A stretch of DNA of 64,000 nucleotides from Singulisphaera sp. GP187 (GTDB lineage: Bacteria; Planctomycetota; Phycisphaerae; Phycisphaerales; SM1A02). The stretch is taken from positions 62,001 through 126,000 of the forward strand of contig CAMBOV010000004.1 in the NCBI GenBank assembly GCA_945869475.1, written 5' to 3'. How positions within the stretch are numbered: the stretch's first letter is position 1; each line of letters begins with the position of its first letter. The notes beneath the pieces are model-generated. The model worked only from the letters and a program-made list of their open reading frames with translations, did no database searches and was not told where the DNA came from. This document shows positions 24,601 through 34,600 of the stretch, in pieces. The translations under genes were made by a program, and so were the position numbers.

Positions 24601-25581
24601 TCACTCCTGAAACTGAATGATGGCCGCTTGCATTCGGTGTTGACCGAGACCGAGATCGATGCACCCATACTGCCTCGCGTGCACTCGAGGGGCAAGGAGC
24701 ATGTGATCAATGTGAAAGAGCGGCCAGGCGCGCGGATACGTGGCACCAAATCCAACCCCGCCTTCGTCGAAAGCGTGATGCATCCCCGGCGCAAACGCGC
24801 GAAGCGAATGGCCGCCGCGCGCGGCGTTGAAATCTCCAACGATGAGTTGAGGGGACGGCAACTGCATTGCGTCCAAGCGAGCGCGCAACCGAGTCAACAC
24901 TTCACTTCGCGAGAGGCTCGGGTCTGATGGAAGGTCGACGAGCAGAGCACTGAACGATGGATTTCCCCGCCACGCTGCGAACATAACGAGCGCGGCGGTG
25001 CTCTTTCCATCATCGAAAATTGGGAGCGCTTCGACAATAGGCACAGCCGAAATGACGCCGAACCGGCCGATGCTCATTGCCACTGAATCAGCCGGCGCGT
25101 AGGTGCCGATCGACGCACCTGCGAGCAGTGCTCCACACTCCGAGAGAAACAGTACATCGAGCGGCTCGCCTCGAAAGGCAATCGCCATTCCTCGTGCGAT
25201 CGCATCGGCGAGTCGCGGCGATTGTTTGCCGGGCCAGTTCGCGTTGAAGTGTGCGATGCGAAGTAGTGGTTGATTTCGCAATGCGTCTGGCGCGGTCGGC
25301 CGTCTCCACGCGATGTCTTGCGACGCGAGCACGACCACTTGCACGAGTGCGAGTGCCCACAGTGTCTGTCGCATCGAGCGGCGCTTCGACCAGAGCAGCA
25401 GGATCGCGCACGTGAGAGTCACAAGCAGCGCGAGCAGTGTTGGAATCCAGTGCAGAAATTGCAGAGACGCGAAACGATCCGTCACGATTCGACCGACCAA
25501 CCATCCACTCCAACAGAGCAACGCGAAGGCGAACAGCCCGGTCGAAACAAACTTTGAAGAAGCGCGCCTCACCTGCCCCAC
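24601..25581 (-). CDS. Membrane-anchored endonuclease/exonuclease/phosphatase family protein
   Basis: 326 residues. Three hydrophobic segments in the first 95 residues, then an EEP fold: RIAHFNANWPG, VLFLSECGA (catalytic Glu region), LIVGDFNAARGG and FHIDHMLLAP (Asp-His). The domain order (small membrane domain plus external EEP) is that of the YafD-type group; substrate unknown. GTG 25581 lies inside the upstream gene (13-nt overlap), so the pair is an operon driven from 26589-26594. No RBS was seen. Confidence 0.82.
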   Translation of the reverse strand: MGQVRRASSKFVSTGLFAFALLCWSGWLVGRIVTDRFASLQFLHWIPTLLALLVTLTCAILLLWSKRRSMRQTLWALALVQVVVLASQDIAWRRPTAPDALRNQPLLRIAHFNANWPGKQSPRLADAIARGMAIAFRGEPLDVLFLSECGALLAGASIGTYAPADSVAMSIGRFGVISAVPIVEALPIFDDGKSTAALVMFAAWRGNPSFSALLVDLPSDPSLSRSEVLTRLRARLDAMQLPSPQLIVGDFNAARGGHSLRAFAPGMHHAFDEGGVGFGATYPRAWPLFHIDHMLLAPRVHARQYGCIDLGLGQHRMQAAIIQFQE

Positions 25582-26582
25582 TGCTGCGCCGCGACGGCGT
25601 GAATGACCGGCGCGATTTCGCGATCACACGCGAGTGTCCCGACGTTTCGATCGAGTGATTCTCCCATGAAAACAAGTTCATTTCCGCACAAATCACTGAC
25701 GGCTGCGCCCGCTTCTTCGGCGACCACGACTCCGGGGGCGTGATCCCACACCTTCTCAGCGCCGCGCGATCCTGGAACGCGCATGAAGCAGTCCGCTGCC
25801 CCTTCGGCCACGAGCGCGTACTTGCACTGACTATCGAGTGCGATTGAGTTCCACGCGAGTCCTGTCGCGGTCATGACCTCGCGCATGCGCTCGGCGCGCG
25901 ACCCTCCTTCGATCGAATCGCAGACGCGAATCGAAGAGGTCGTGCGGATGGGTCGACGCAACTCTGTCATCGAATCGGGGAGCGTGCGCTGACCATCGGT
26001 CGGTTGAAACTTCCACGCGCCTTGTCGGTGCACCGCCGCGTAAATCGTGCCATTCTGTGAGTCTGCTCCGATCTCGAGGGGATCGCGTCCCATGACAAGT
26101 GTCGGGCAACTCAGCACTCCCACTGTCGCTTTACCTGACTCGACGAGAGCCAAGCAAAGGGCGTAGTGACGGCTGCTGCGGAATCCCTTCGTGCCATCGA
26201 TGGGATCGACCGTCCACCATCTCTCGCCTGGTCGCGTGGGCGGCTGCATCAAGAGGCCGATCGGATCAGCGGGTGCCTCTGCACCCATTGACTCGCGCAC
26301 CGCCGCGACCGCACGGGCGAGCAGTTCATCGCCGCCCGCGCCACTCACGCTTGCCTCCCCCTCTTCGCCAACCACCGCGAGGCCGCTCGATCGTCGAGCG
26401 AGAACTGCGCAGACTGCCATTTGGACGGCAAGGTCGCCCGCGGTCACGGGCGATCCATCGCTCTTGATGACGGGCAACCGTGCGCGAGGATCCCTCAGCA
26501 CGACCCGAAGCGCTCCGAGTCCTGCCAATATTGCCTCAAGAGCGATCTCGAGACGTTCGTCAGTTCGTGTGTGCTGAGGCAT
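25569..26582 (-). CDS. 3'(2'),5'-bisphosphate nucleotidase, HAL2-like (inositol monophosphatase superfamily)
   Basis: 337 residues. The metal-binding motifs of the lithium-sensitive phosphatases are present: VVGEEGEA (Glu), VDPIDGTKGF (Asp-Asp) and KVWDHAPGVVVAEEAGA (Asp). The TKGF ending and the size are closer to HAL2/SAL1 nucleotidases, which remove PAP formed in sulfate assimilation, than to short CysQ, but the precise substrate is inferred. Start ATG 26582 is supported by TATTCT ending 6 nt upstream; an upstream GTG at 26624 would add an unlikely basic stretch. Divergent from dnaK. Confidence 0.85.
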   Translation of the reverse strand: MPQHTRTDERLEIALEAILAGLGALRVVLRDPRARLPVIKSDGSPVTAGDLAVQMAVCAVLARRSSGLAVVGEEGEASVSGAGGDELLARAVAAVRESMGAEAPADPIGLLMQPPTRPGERWWTVDPIDGTKGFRSSRHYALCLALVESGKATVGVLSCPTLVMGRDPLEIGADSQNGTIYAAVHRQGAWKFQPTDGQRTLPDSMTELRRPIRTTSSIRVCDSIEGGSRAERMREVMTATGLAWNSIALDSQCKYALVAEGAADCFMRVPGSRGAEKVWDHAPGVVVAEEAGAAVSDLCGNELVFMGESLDRNVGTLACDREIAPVIHAVAAQQWGR

Positions 26583-26588
26583 TCTTCG

Positions 26589-26594
26589 AGAATA
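26589..26594 (-). promoter_or_regulatory. -10 element TATTCT, leaderless start at 26582
   Basis: On the minus strand TATTCT ends 6 nt before ATG 26582. Confidence 0.65.
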
Positions 26595-26679
26595 GCGTGG
26601 GGTCAAGACCGTGCGAGTTGGCACGAACTTTGCTCTCCCACGCCGCCCCGCTCATGGGCAGAAACGGAATCAATACAAC

Positions 26680-28587
26680 ATGTCAAAAATCATTGGAATC
26701 GATCTGGGCACTACGAACTCAGTGGTCTCCATCATGGAAGGCGGAGTTCCAAAGGTCCTCATTAACTCGCAAGGCAATCGGACGACCCCATCGGTCGTCG
26801 GTTTCACCGAGAAGGGTGAGCGCCTCGTTGGCCAGCCAGCGCGCCACCAACAGATCACCAATCCAAAGAACACGGTCTTCTCGATCAAGCGATTTATGGG
26901 TCGACGCGGCAATGAAGTGAAAGAAGAGCAGACGCGCGTGCCGTACACAGTCACCGGCGGTCCAGATGATCTCGTGAAGGTCGATATCCGCGGCAAGAGT
27001 TTCACGCCACCCGAAATCTCGGCGATGATCCTGCAAGACCTCAAGAAGGTGGCAGAGGACTACTTGGGCGAAAAAGTGGACCGCGCGGTGATCACGGTTC
27101 CCGCGTACTTCAACGACGCGCAGCGACAAGCGACGAAAGACGCGGGCGAGATCGCCGGTCTCAAGGTCGAGCGCATTATCAATGAACCAACGGCCGCCGC
27201 GCTCGCGTACGGACTTGAGAAGCGCAAGAACTCGCGCATTGCGGTGTTCGATCTCGGCGGTGGAACCTTTGACATCTCGATTCTTGACGTTGGCGACGGC
27301 GTCTTCGAAGTGCTCGCCTCGAATGGCGACGGACATCTCGGTGGAGATGACTTTGATCAGCGACTGATCGACTTTGTCGGCGAAGAGTTTCGCAAGCGCG
27401 AGGGCATCGATGTGCGCAAAGACCCGATGGCGCTTCAGCGCCTCAAAGAAGCGTCAGAGAAGGCGAAGATCGAACTCTCGACACAGCTCGAAACGACGGT
27501 CAATCTTCCATTCATCACGGCCGATCAGAATGGTCCAAAGCACTTGCAAGTCACGGTGACACGAGCGAAATTCGAAGAGCTCTGCTCTGACCTCTTCGAT
27601 CGTCTTCGCGGTCCCTGCCAGGCCTGCATCAAAGACTCGAAACTGAACGCCAAGGACATTCAAGATGTCGTCATGGTCGGTGGATCGATCCGCATTCCCA
27701 AGGTGCAAGAGATCGCCAAGGAGATCTTTCAGACGACCGAACTCGATCGCAGCATCAATCCCGACGAAGTCGTTGCGGTCGGTGCGGCAATCCAGGGCGG
27801 CGTCTTGCAGGGCGAAGTGAAAGACGTGCTGCTGCTCGATGTCACGCCACTCTCGCTTGGCGTTGAGACACTCGGCGGCGTGATGACGCGACTCATCGAG
27901 CGGAACACCACGATTCCCGCGAGCAAGAAAGAAGTCTTCTCAACTGCGGCAGACAATCAGACCTCGGTCACGATTCATGTGCTGCAGGGAGATCGCGAGT
28001 TTGCCTCGGACAATCGCAGCTTGGGACGGTTCGACTTGACGGGCATCCCATCCGCTCCACGCGGAATTCCGCAAGTTGAAGTTGAGTTCTCGATCGACGC
28101 CAATGGAATCATGACCGTCAGCGCCTCTGACAAGGCAAGCGGAAAGAAGCAAGAGATTCGCATCACTGGCTCGAGCGGATTGAGCAAGGACGAAGTCGAA
28201 CGCATGCGCAAAGAAGCTGAAGAGAACGCCGGCGAAGACAAGAAGCGTCGCGAACTCGTCGATGTTCGCAATCAAGCTGAGCAGGCGATCTACGCAACGA
28301 AGAAGTCGCTCGAAGAGCATGGCACGAAGATTTCGGCCGAGGGTCGCGCCAAGATCGAAAGTGCCGTTTCGAATCTCGAGTCGAAGGTGAAAGAGGATGA
28401 CCGTGCAGCGATTGAAGCTGCCGTCAAGGCCTTGAACGATGCGTCGATGGAACTCGGAAAAGCTGCATACGAAGCGACGAAGAATGCCAAGGCTGAAGGC
28501 GCAGCGTCTGGCGAGAGTGGCGCGACTGCGACCAAAGGCAAAGATGATGTCATCGATGCCGAGTACGAGGTGAAGGACGGCAACTAG
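26680..28587 (+). CDS. dnaK: Chaperone DnaK (Hsp70)
   Basis: 635 residues, standard length. ATPase domain: [48 protein letters not shown] and [15 protein letters not shown]. Substrate-binding domain: [18 protein letters not shown], then the helical lid ending in acidic EYEVKDGN-like residues (usual EEVK-type tail). Start at ATG 26680, where the family begins. No CIRCE (HrcA) site is visible in the 97-nt divergent space. grpE and dnaJ are not adjacent. Confidence 0.98.
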   Translation: MSKIIGIDLGTTNSVVSIMEGGVPKVLINSQGNRTTPSVVGFTEKGERLVGQPARHQQITNPKNTVFSIKRFMGRRGNEVKEEQTRVPYTVTGGPDDLVKVDIRGKSFTPPEISAMILQDLKKVAEDYLGEKVDRAVITVPAYFNDAQRQATKDAGEIAGLKVERIINEPTAAALAYGLEKRKNSRIAVFDLGGGTFDISILDVGDGVFEVLASNGDGHLGGDDFDQRLIDFVGEEFRKREGIDVRKDPMALQRLKEASEKAKIELSTQLETTVNLPFITADQNGPKHLQVTVTRAKFEELCSDLFDRLRGPCQACIKDSKLNAKDIQDVVMVGGSIRIPKVQEIAKEIFQTTELDRSINPDEVVAVGAAIQGGVLQGEVKDVLLLDVTPLSLGVETLGGVMTRLIERNTTIPASKKEVFSTAADNQTSVTIHVLQGDREFASDNRSLGRFDLTGIPSAPRGIPQVEVEFSIDANGIMTVSASDKASGKKQEIRITGSSGLSKDEVERMRKEAEENAGEDKKRRELVDVRNQAEQAIYATKKSLEEHGTKISAEGRAKIESAVSNLESKVKEDDRAAIEAAVKALNDASMELGKAAYEATKNAKAEGAASGESGATATKGKDDVIDAEYEVKDGN

Positions 28588-28627
28588 TTTCGCCCTCGAA
28601 TCCCCCACCCCCCCCCACCCCAAAGAG

Positions 28628-28664
28628 AACGCCCCCGGCAATTGCCAGGGGCGTTTCTATTTCA
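28628..28664 (+). terminator. Rho-independent terminator of dnaK
   Basis: Stem AACGCCCC/GGGGCGTT (28628-28635 and 28648-28655), extended inward by GGC-AATT-GCC, followed by a T-rich run TTTCTATTTC. It lies 40 nt after the dnaK stop. Confidence 0.85.
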
Positions 28665-28693
28665 AAGGTCGAGGCGAATCAAAATCGCGCGCT

Positions 28694-29383
28694 TCAGCGG
28701 CGACGGCGACTAATGAGTCCTGCAAGACCGAGAAGGGCCACTGCTCCAGGAGCAGGCACCATTGAGCCTGAGACGATTACGTTGTCGATGCGATTCGTAC
28801 CAGCAGCGGTAGTCGTGACAAGCGATCGGATACGGAAGAGGACGCTCGTGCTGTCACTCGCCCCTACTGCGGCGGATGTCGTTGTGAAGAACCCAGGTTG
28901 ATTCGTCAACGCGTTCCAACTCGTGGTGCCCGTTCCTGTGAGACCCGCTTGAACGACCGAGTAACTCGCGATCAGGGTTGACCAACTCGCACCACCGTCT
29001 GTGCTTGCGACGAGTTCAAAGGACGCTGGGCCAGTGCTACTTCGGGTTTGATCCCACGAAATCGAGACGTCCTGGTAGCCGGTCGTCGAGACGCTGACTT
29101 GGTAGTAGTCACCGATCGCCCAGTTGTTGCTGCTCAGCGAGTAGGTTGAACCATTGCCAGTTGGACTCGAGTATGCCGTCGCTGCCGCAGCGTGCGAACT
29201 TGAGAGACTCGATCCCGCGGTCATATCGCCAGAATCAGCTACGCCGTAGGTGTACGAGACGCCGGTCGTAGCCGCAACGGCCGTCGGCATCGACCAGCTC
29301 GCGATGACCGCTCCAGAAGCTGAAAGGGAGAGCGTGGAAGCAGCAACAGCCGCAACGATTATCGAGTTTGAAATAGTTTTCAC
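28694..29383 (-). CDS. PEP-CTERM sorted secreted protein
   Basis: 229 residues. Signal peptide (KTISNSIIVAAVAASTLSLS), a Ser/Thr/Gly-rich beta domain whose first part (GVADSGDMTAGSSLSSSHA) recurs in planctomycete surface proteins and whose middle resembles a discoidin/jelly-roll fold, then the C-terminal sorting signal VPAPGAVALLGLAGLISRRRR: PAPG in place of PEP, a hydrophobic stretch and a basic tail. Such proteins are processed by an exosortase, not found in the window. The start is set at GTG 29383 because GGAG lies 8 nt upstream and the signal peptide begins there; the TTG at 29401 has no support. Confidence 0.85.
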   Translation of the reverse strand: MKTISNSIIVAAVAASTLSLSASGAVIASWSMPTAVAATTGVSYTYGVADSGDMTAGSSLSSSHAAAATAYSSPTGNGSTYSLSSNNWAIGDYYQVSVSTTGYQDVSISWDQTRSSTGPASFELVASTDGGASWSTLIASYSVVQAGLTGTGTTSWNALTNQPGFFTTTSAAVGASDSTSVLFRIRSLVTTTAAGTNRIDNVIVSGSMVPAPGAVALLGLAGLISRRRR

Positions 29384-29630
29384 GAAAGGCTCCAAGAACA
29401 ATGACGTCGATCAGTTCGACTGACCGCCCAATTGCCTCGCCAACCGAGTTCAAAGTACCCCACAGAATTGCCATTGCAAATGCACTTAGACGGATTTTGC
29501 ATTCATTTTTGGTTCACCAGCTCGAGGGCGGGGCGCGGCGTTGTTACGATGAGGCAGTACCCGATTCGACCGACACTTCAGATTCCAGATGGTCTGGGAT
29601 CGCAGTGACTGACTCACCTCGGAAGCCTCA

Positions 29631-31388
29631 ATGGAAGCGATTAAAGGCATTGGTGTCAGCTCCGGAATCGCCATAGGCAGAGCGCTTTTGCACTTCGAAG
29701 CTGAGGGCAGAACTTCTTTTCGGACAACAGCTCACGACGATGTCGCAACCGAGGTTGCGAGGATGGAGCGCTCGCTCGAAGAAGCCAAGAGACAGATTCT
29801 GCAGATACGAAACAAAATGAGCCTCAGAGGGGGTGACGAAGCTGCGAAAATCTTCGATTTTCACCTTGAACTGCTCAGCGATCAGTCGCTGATTCAGCCA
29901 ATTCGCGATGACATCCTGCGGGAGCGGGTCGTGGCCGAGTATGCGGTTGCAGAAAACTTTGACAAACTCGCCGCCCGCTTTCGCGAGATGGGATCAGAGA
30001 TCTTCGCTCAAAAGGCTGCAGACATCAGCGATCTTCGCCGGCGGGTGCTCACCTGGTTGAGTGGTCGCGCGACCGACCGACTCGTCGGCGTGACTGGACC
30101 AGTGATCGTCATTGCCCATGAGCTCACGCCGAGCCAAACGGTTGAACTGCACCGAGCTCACATCGTTGCCTTCGCAACCGACGCCGGAGGGTTGACCGGT
30201 CACACATCGATCCTCGCACGAGCACTCAGCATGCCAGCGGTGGTCGGCTGCACGAGGGTGACTTCGGATATCGAGGATGGCGACACCGTGATCGTGGACG
30301 GTGATGGCGGCGTCGTGATTGTGCGACCAGACGATGTGCTTCTCGCGCGCTATCAGTTACTTGCGCGTGAAGGACAGCAGCGGCAGCGCGAACTGCGAAG
30401 CGATGCGAGCCAACCCTCGGTCACGCGCGATGGAATGCCGATCACTCTGCTTGGAAACATCGAGTTTCCAGAGGAAATTGATGCAGTTATTAAAAACGGA
30501 GGCTCTGGAGTTGGCCTCTACCGCACGGAATTCCTGTTCTTGATGAGCGATCTGCCACCGACCGAAGAGGATCAACTGGAGAGTTACTGTCGAGCGATCG
30601 AACTCGCTGCGGGTCGTCCACTGGTCATTCGAACCCTTGACCTCGGCGCAGATAAATACACACAGGGTCAACTCGCCGAAGCCGAACGCAATCCATTTCT
30701 TGGCCTGCGCAGTATTCGATTTTGCCTCGCGAATCAGGAGTTGTTCAAGACGCAATTGCGCGCCCTTCTGCGAGCGAGTGCGTTCGGTCCAATCAAGGTC
30801 ATGTTGCCGCTCGTCACCCACGTCATGGAGTTACGGCAGACCCGAATGCTGCTCAACGACTTGGCTGAAGAGCTCGACGAGGCTGGTATCGCATTCGATC
30901 GCAATATTCCAATTGGAATCATGGTTGAGACTCCAGCCGCGGCTCTCATGTCGCGCACGTTCGCCCATGAGGCACGGTTCTTCTCGATCGGCACCAACGA
31001 TCTGATCCAGTACACGCTGGCGGTCGACCGAGGCAATGAACGGGTGGCTGGGCTCTACAACGCGGCGAATCCCGCGGTGTTGATGCTCATCAAGAGCATC
31101 GTGCGAGCCGGCCGCCACGTCGGCATCGACGTGAGCGTCTGCGGCGAGATTGCCGGGCAACCCCTCTTCACCGCGTTGCTCCTTGGGATGGGAGTGCGTA
31201 CACTCTCGATGTCGCCTGGACAGATCCCCGCAGTGAAGCGGGTGGTTCGGGGGCTTGAGATCGAACACTGTGAGGCGCTCGCGAGGCGAGTCGGCTCGTT
31301 TGACTCAGACCGGCAAGTACTCGCGTGCTTGCGAGACGAACTTCGAAAGATCGACCCGGAAGCACTCGCAGGCTCAGAAGGCGGCTAG
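29631..31388 (+). CDS. ptsI: Phosphoenolpyruvate-protein phosphotransferase (enzyme I)
   Basis: 585 residues. The phospho-His domain has GGLTGHTSILARALSMPAVVG (active His in GHTS), the PEP-binding barrel has GVGLYRTEFLFM-like IGLYRTEFLF, IMVETPAAALM and FFSIGTNDLIQYTLAVDRGN, and the closing CGEIAG with the catalytic Cys. Enzyme I passes phosphate from PEP to HPr. No ptsH, EIIA or EIIBC gene is adjacent, so here it may serve a regulatory phosphorelay. ATG 29631 has a weak GGAA 6-9 nt upstream. Confidence 0.95.
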   Translation: MEAIKGIGVSSGIAIGRALLHFEAEGRTSFRTTAHDDVATEVARMERSLEEAKRQILQIRNKMSLRGGDEAAKIFDFHLELLSDQSLIQPIRDDILRERVVAEYAVAENFDKLAARFREMGSEIFAQKAADISDLRRRVLTWLSGRATDRLVGVTGPVIVIAHELTPSQTVELHRAHIVAFATDAGGLTGHTSILARALSMPAVVGCTRVTSDIEDGDTVIVDGDGGVVIVRPDDVLLARYQLLAREGQQRQRELRSDASQPSVTRDGMPITLLGNIEFPEEIDAVIKNGGSGVGLYRTEFLFLMSDLPPTEEDQLESYCRAIELAAGRPLVIRTLDLGADKYTQGQLAEAERNPFLGLRSIRFCLANQELFKTQLRALLRASAFGPIKVMLPLVTHVMELRQTRMLLNDLAEELDEAGIAFDRNIPIGIMVETPAAALMSRTFAHEARFFSIGTNDLIQYTLAVDRGNERVAGLYNAANPAVLMLIKSIVRAGRHVGIDVSVCGEIAGQPLFTALLLGMGVRTLSMSPGQIPAVKRVVRGLEIEHCEALARRVGSFDSDRQVLACLRDELRKIDPEALAGSEGG

Positions 31389-31523
31389 TGCAAGACACAG
31401 AAAGAACTCTCAAACAAATGCATGACTGAGAACGGGAAGGACCCGCGAATCGCCGCACGTGAATTACGTCGCCGCGCTTCGGACCTGCGGACCCCCATCA
31501 GCATGCCGACGGAACAGACACGA

Positions 31524-31604
31524 TGAAGTTTCAACAACTACCGCTTCATTCGACCTTGTTGGTCGACTGCACCACGACTGCGCGTCCTTGCACGCGCAGT
31601 TGTG
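31524..31604 (+). promoter_or_regulatory. Three consecutive hairpins in the presumed leader of the RNase E/G gene
   Basis: Hairpin A: ATGAAG/CTTCAT (31524-31529, 31545-31550). Hairpin B: TCGACC/GGTCGA (31551-31556, 31562-31567). Hairpin C: 13 bp including one G-U pair (31573-31585, 31592-31604), 6-nt loop. They lie 62-142 nt before the proposed start GTG 31666. A long RNase-cleavable leader controlling RNase E synthesis is known in enterobacteria; a similar role here is only inference. The 277-nt gap after ptsI holds no other gene I can support. Confidence 0.5.
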
Positions 31605-31665
31605 TCGAAGCTCATCGATGCGCGTTCCGTCATTACGCGCCGCACGAATGCGGCAGGATGACCAC

Positions 31666-34600
31666 GTGCCACAAGACAACACACCGATAAACGAAGACGC
31701 CGATGAGCGTTTCAAGAGCGACGCAGAGACTGACACTCCGGGCGACGCGTCCGGCGGGACCACGGGCGACAACGCCGTCGAAATCCCCGCTGACGCCCAG
31801 ACTGAAGCCCCGATAAATATTGACGACTATGCCGACGAGGCACACGAACGCGCCGTCGAGCAGGAGCGCGCACGTGAACTCGAAGAACTCGACACCCCTG
31901 CGCTCAACGACGACTCTGAGAGCGACACGAGCGATGAATCGACCGATTGCGCAAACTCGGACGATGTGCGAGATGCCATGGACGCAACTGCCTCGACACG
32001 CGAAGAGTCGCTGAGCGATGAAAGTGTTCCTGGTGCGAATGGGGAGTCTGACGCAGACGCTCCTGCGCTGCCAGTAGGCGACGCAGTCGCAACTCCAAAG
32101 CCGCGTTCACGGGCACGCGCAAAGGCGTTGCCCGCACGAACGGTGCAACTCGTTGTCAACGACGAGCCTGGCGACGAGTGCCGTATTGCGATCCTCGCAG
32201 ATGGTCGTCTCGATTCCTACTTCTCTGAGCGCGAGGCAACCGCCACAAACGTCGGGAGCATCTACAAGGGTCGCGTCATGAACATCGAAGGGGCGATCCA
32301 AGCTGCCTTCATCGACTTCGGTTCTGGGCAGAATGGATTTCTGCACATCAGCGACTTGCACCCGAAGTATTTCCCGGGCGAAGAACGCACAGAGCAGGTC
32401 GGCAAGAAGATCGCACGCAGCGAGCGTCCACTGATTCAACAAGCGCTTCGCAAGGGGCAAGAAATTCTCGTGCAGGTCATCAAAGAAGGTCTTGGATCGA
32501 AGGGCCCGACACTGACGAGTTACCTCAGTCTGCCGGGCCGACTCTTGGTGATGATGCCCGACATGGACCGCGTGGGGGTCTCGCGACGAGTCGAAGATGA
32601 AGATCAGCGCCGCGAGATGCGCCGCATTCTTGACTCACTCGAATTGCCAAGTGGCTTTGGATTCATTCTGCGCACCGCGGGCTTCGACAGCACCAAGACC
32701 GAACTGCAGCGCGACGCCGCGTATCTGCAGCGACTCTGGGATGCGATGGAAAAACGAAGTTCAAAGACTGGAGCTCCGTGCGAGCTCTACACCGAGAGCG
32801 ACGTGCTCGTGCGCACCCTGCGCGATCAAGTTGACTCGACGGTCGAGTCAATCACCGTTGACAGTCCAGGCGCATTCGAACGTGCAAAGATGTTCCTCGA
32901 TGTGATCGCCCCCAAGAGTTCGGGCACGGTTCAGTACTACAACGGCAAGGTTCCGGTGTTTGAGGCCTTCGGAATCGAACGACAGATTGACGAGATTCAC
33001 TCGCGTGTTGTGCCACTTCCATCGGGAGGCGCACTCGTCTTTGACCAAACCGAAGCACTCGTTGCCATCGACGTCAACAGCGGACGCAGCCGCAGCGCCC
33101 GCGACTCTGAAACGAACGCCTTTCAAACAAATCGCGAAGCGATCGAGGAAGTCTGCCGGCAGCTGCGCCTGCGCGACCTCGGCGGTCTGATTGTGGTCGA
33201 TTGCATCGACATGCGATTCATAAAGCATCGCCGTGAGATCGAAGAACGGTTGACCGCCCTTCTCAAAATCGATCGCGCGAAGAGCTCGTTCGCGCCGATC
33301 AGCGAATTCGGCATCATCGAGATGACGCGACAGCGCATGCGGCCGAGTCTTCGAAAGATGCACTACGCCGATTGCACCCATTGCACCGGGAGCGGCGAGA
33401 TTCGCGTTTCAGGCGCGGTGGCCGCCGATGCGATGCGTCGGATTGCGCTCCTGTTCAGTTACAACAATGTGCAGCGCGTCGAGCTTGTCTGTTCGGTGCG
33501 GGTTGCTGGCGAGTTGCTGTCCAACCGTCGACGAGCGATGCACGAACTCGAAGAGCGGGCATCCAAGCGAATTGATGTGCGAATCAGCGAGGCGTTTGCT
33601 GCTGACCGCATCGAATTCTACGCCTACGACGAGCAAAACTCGGACCTTGAGCTCGATCGATTGCCAGCGGCACCCCGTCCTGGGAAGGCAGCGCTGCACG
33701 ACGAACTCCCTGAAGAAGAGATCGCTGAACTCTCGCCCGCAGAGGTGTTGGCGCGCCGCCGTCGACGCAAGCGGCGTCCTGCCCCTGCCGATGCGACTGC
33801 GATCGCACTCGCTGGAGGGTTTGAAGATCTTCCGGATGTTTCAGACGATGAGTTGTCTGTTCGCGAATCGCTCGCAGAGGCGACCCGCTCGGATGAATCA
33901 GCAATAGGCGATCGTGCGCAACGCGGGGGTGAGCGCGGCAGTGATCGCGGCGGTCAACGCGGCGGTCGACGACAGCGCGGAGGACGAGGCGGCGAACAAC
34001 CAGCTCGCGAGGCGCGCCCACAGGGCGGACGGCCATCGTCTGCGCAAGAGAGCCAGCCACGTGCAGCGCAGAACAAGAACCCCGCTGCGGGCGAGCGATC
34101 GAATCGCGATCAACCATCGACCCGTCGGCGACGAGGTCGCGGCCGTCGCGGGATTGATTCGATCTTCGACATGGTCGAGGAGAAGGCTGCGTTCGAAACC
34201 AGCCGTGTTGCAGCGATCCTGCAGACCTCGGTTGAAGAGCTCATCGAACGGTTGCGAGGTGATGCTGACGCTGAGATTGCCGCACTCTTGAATGCGACGA
34301 CGACGATGCTTCCACCCGAATTGATCGCGCGTGCGCAAACGCTGTATCCACAGATCGCTGGGAATCCTGTTCAAGATGTCGCCGCACAGCCCGAGGCGGG
34401 CAACAGCAACGATGGCGAGCCTGACAACCAAGGTGGGCAACGCGGGCAGACTGGTCAAGGTGGTCGTGGAGATCAAGGTGGTCGTGGAGATCAAGGTGGT
34501 CGCGGCGGTCGCGGCCGACGGGGCAGCCGACGTGGACGCGGCGGTAACGATCGCGGTCCGCGCGATGGCGATGATCGCGGCGGCGCACCACGCAACGATT

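Noticed and set aside
26583-26680. CIRCE/HrcA operator before dnaK
   Set aside because: No TTAGCACTC-N9-GAGTGCTAA-like repeat; only a 5-bp CGTGC/GCACG pair, which is too weak.
28600-28622. Poly-C stretch after dnaK
   Set aside because: A short C-rich run between the stop codon and the terminator; no gene or repeat unit attached to it, possibly only slippage-prone sequence.
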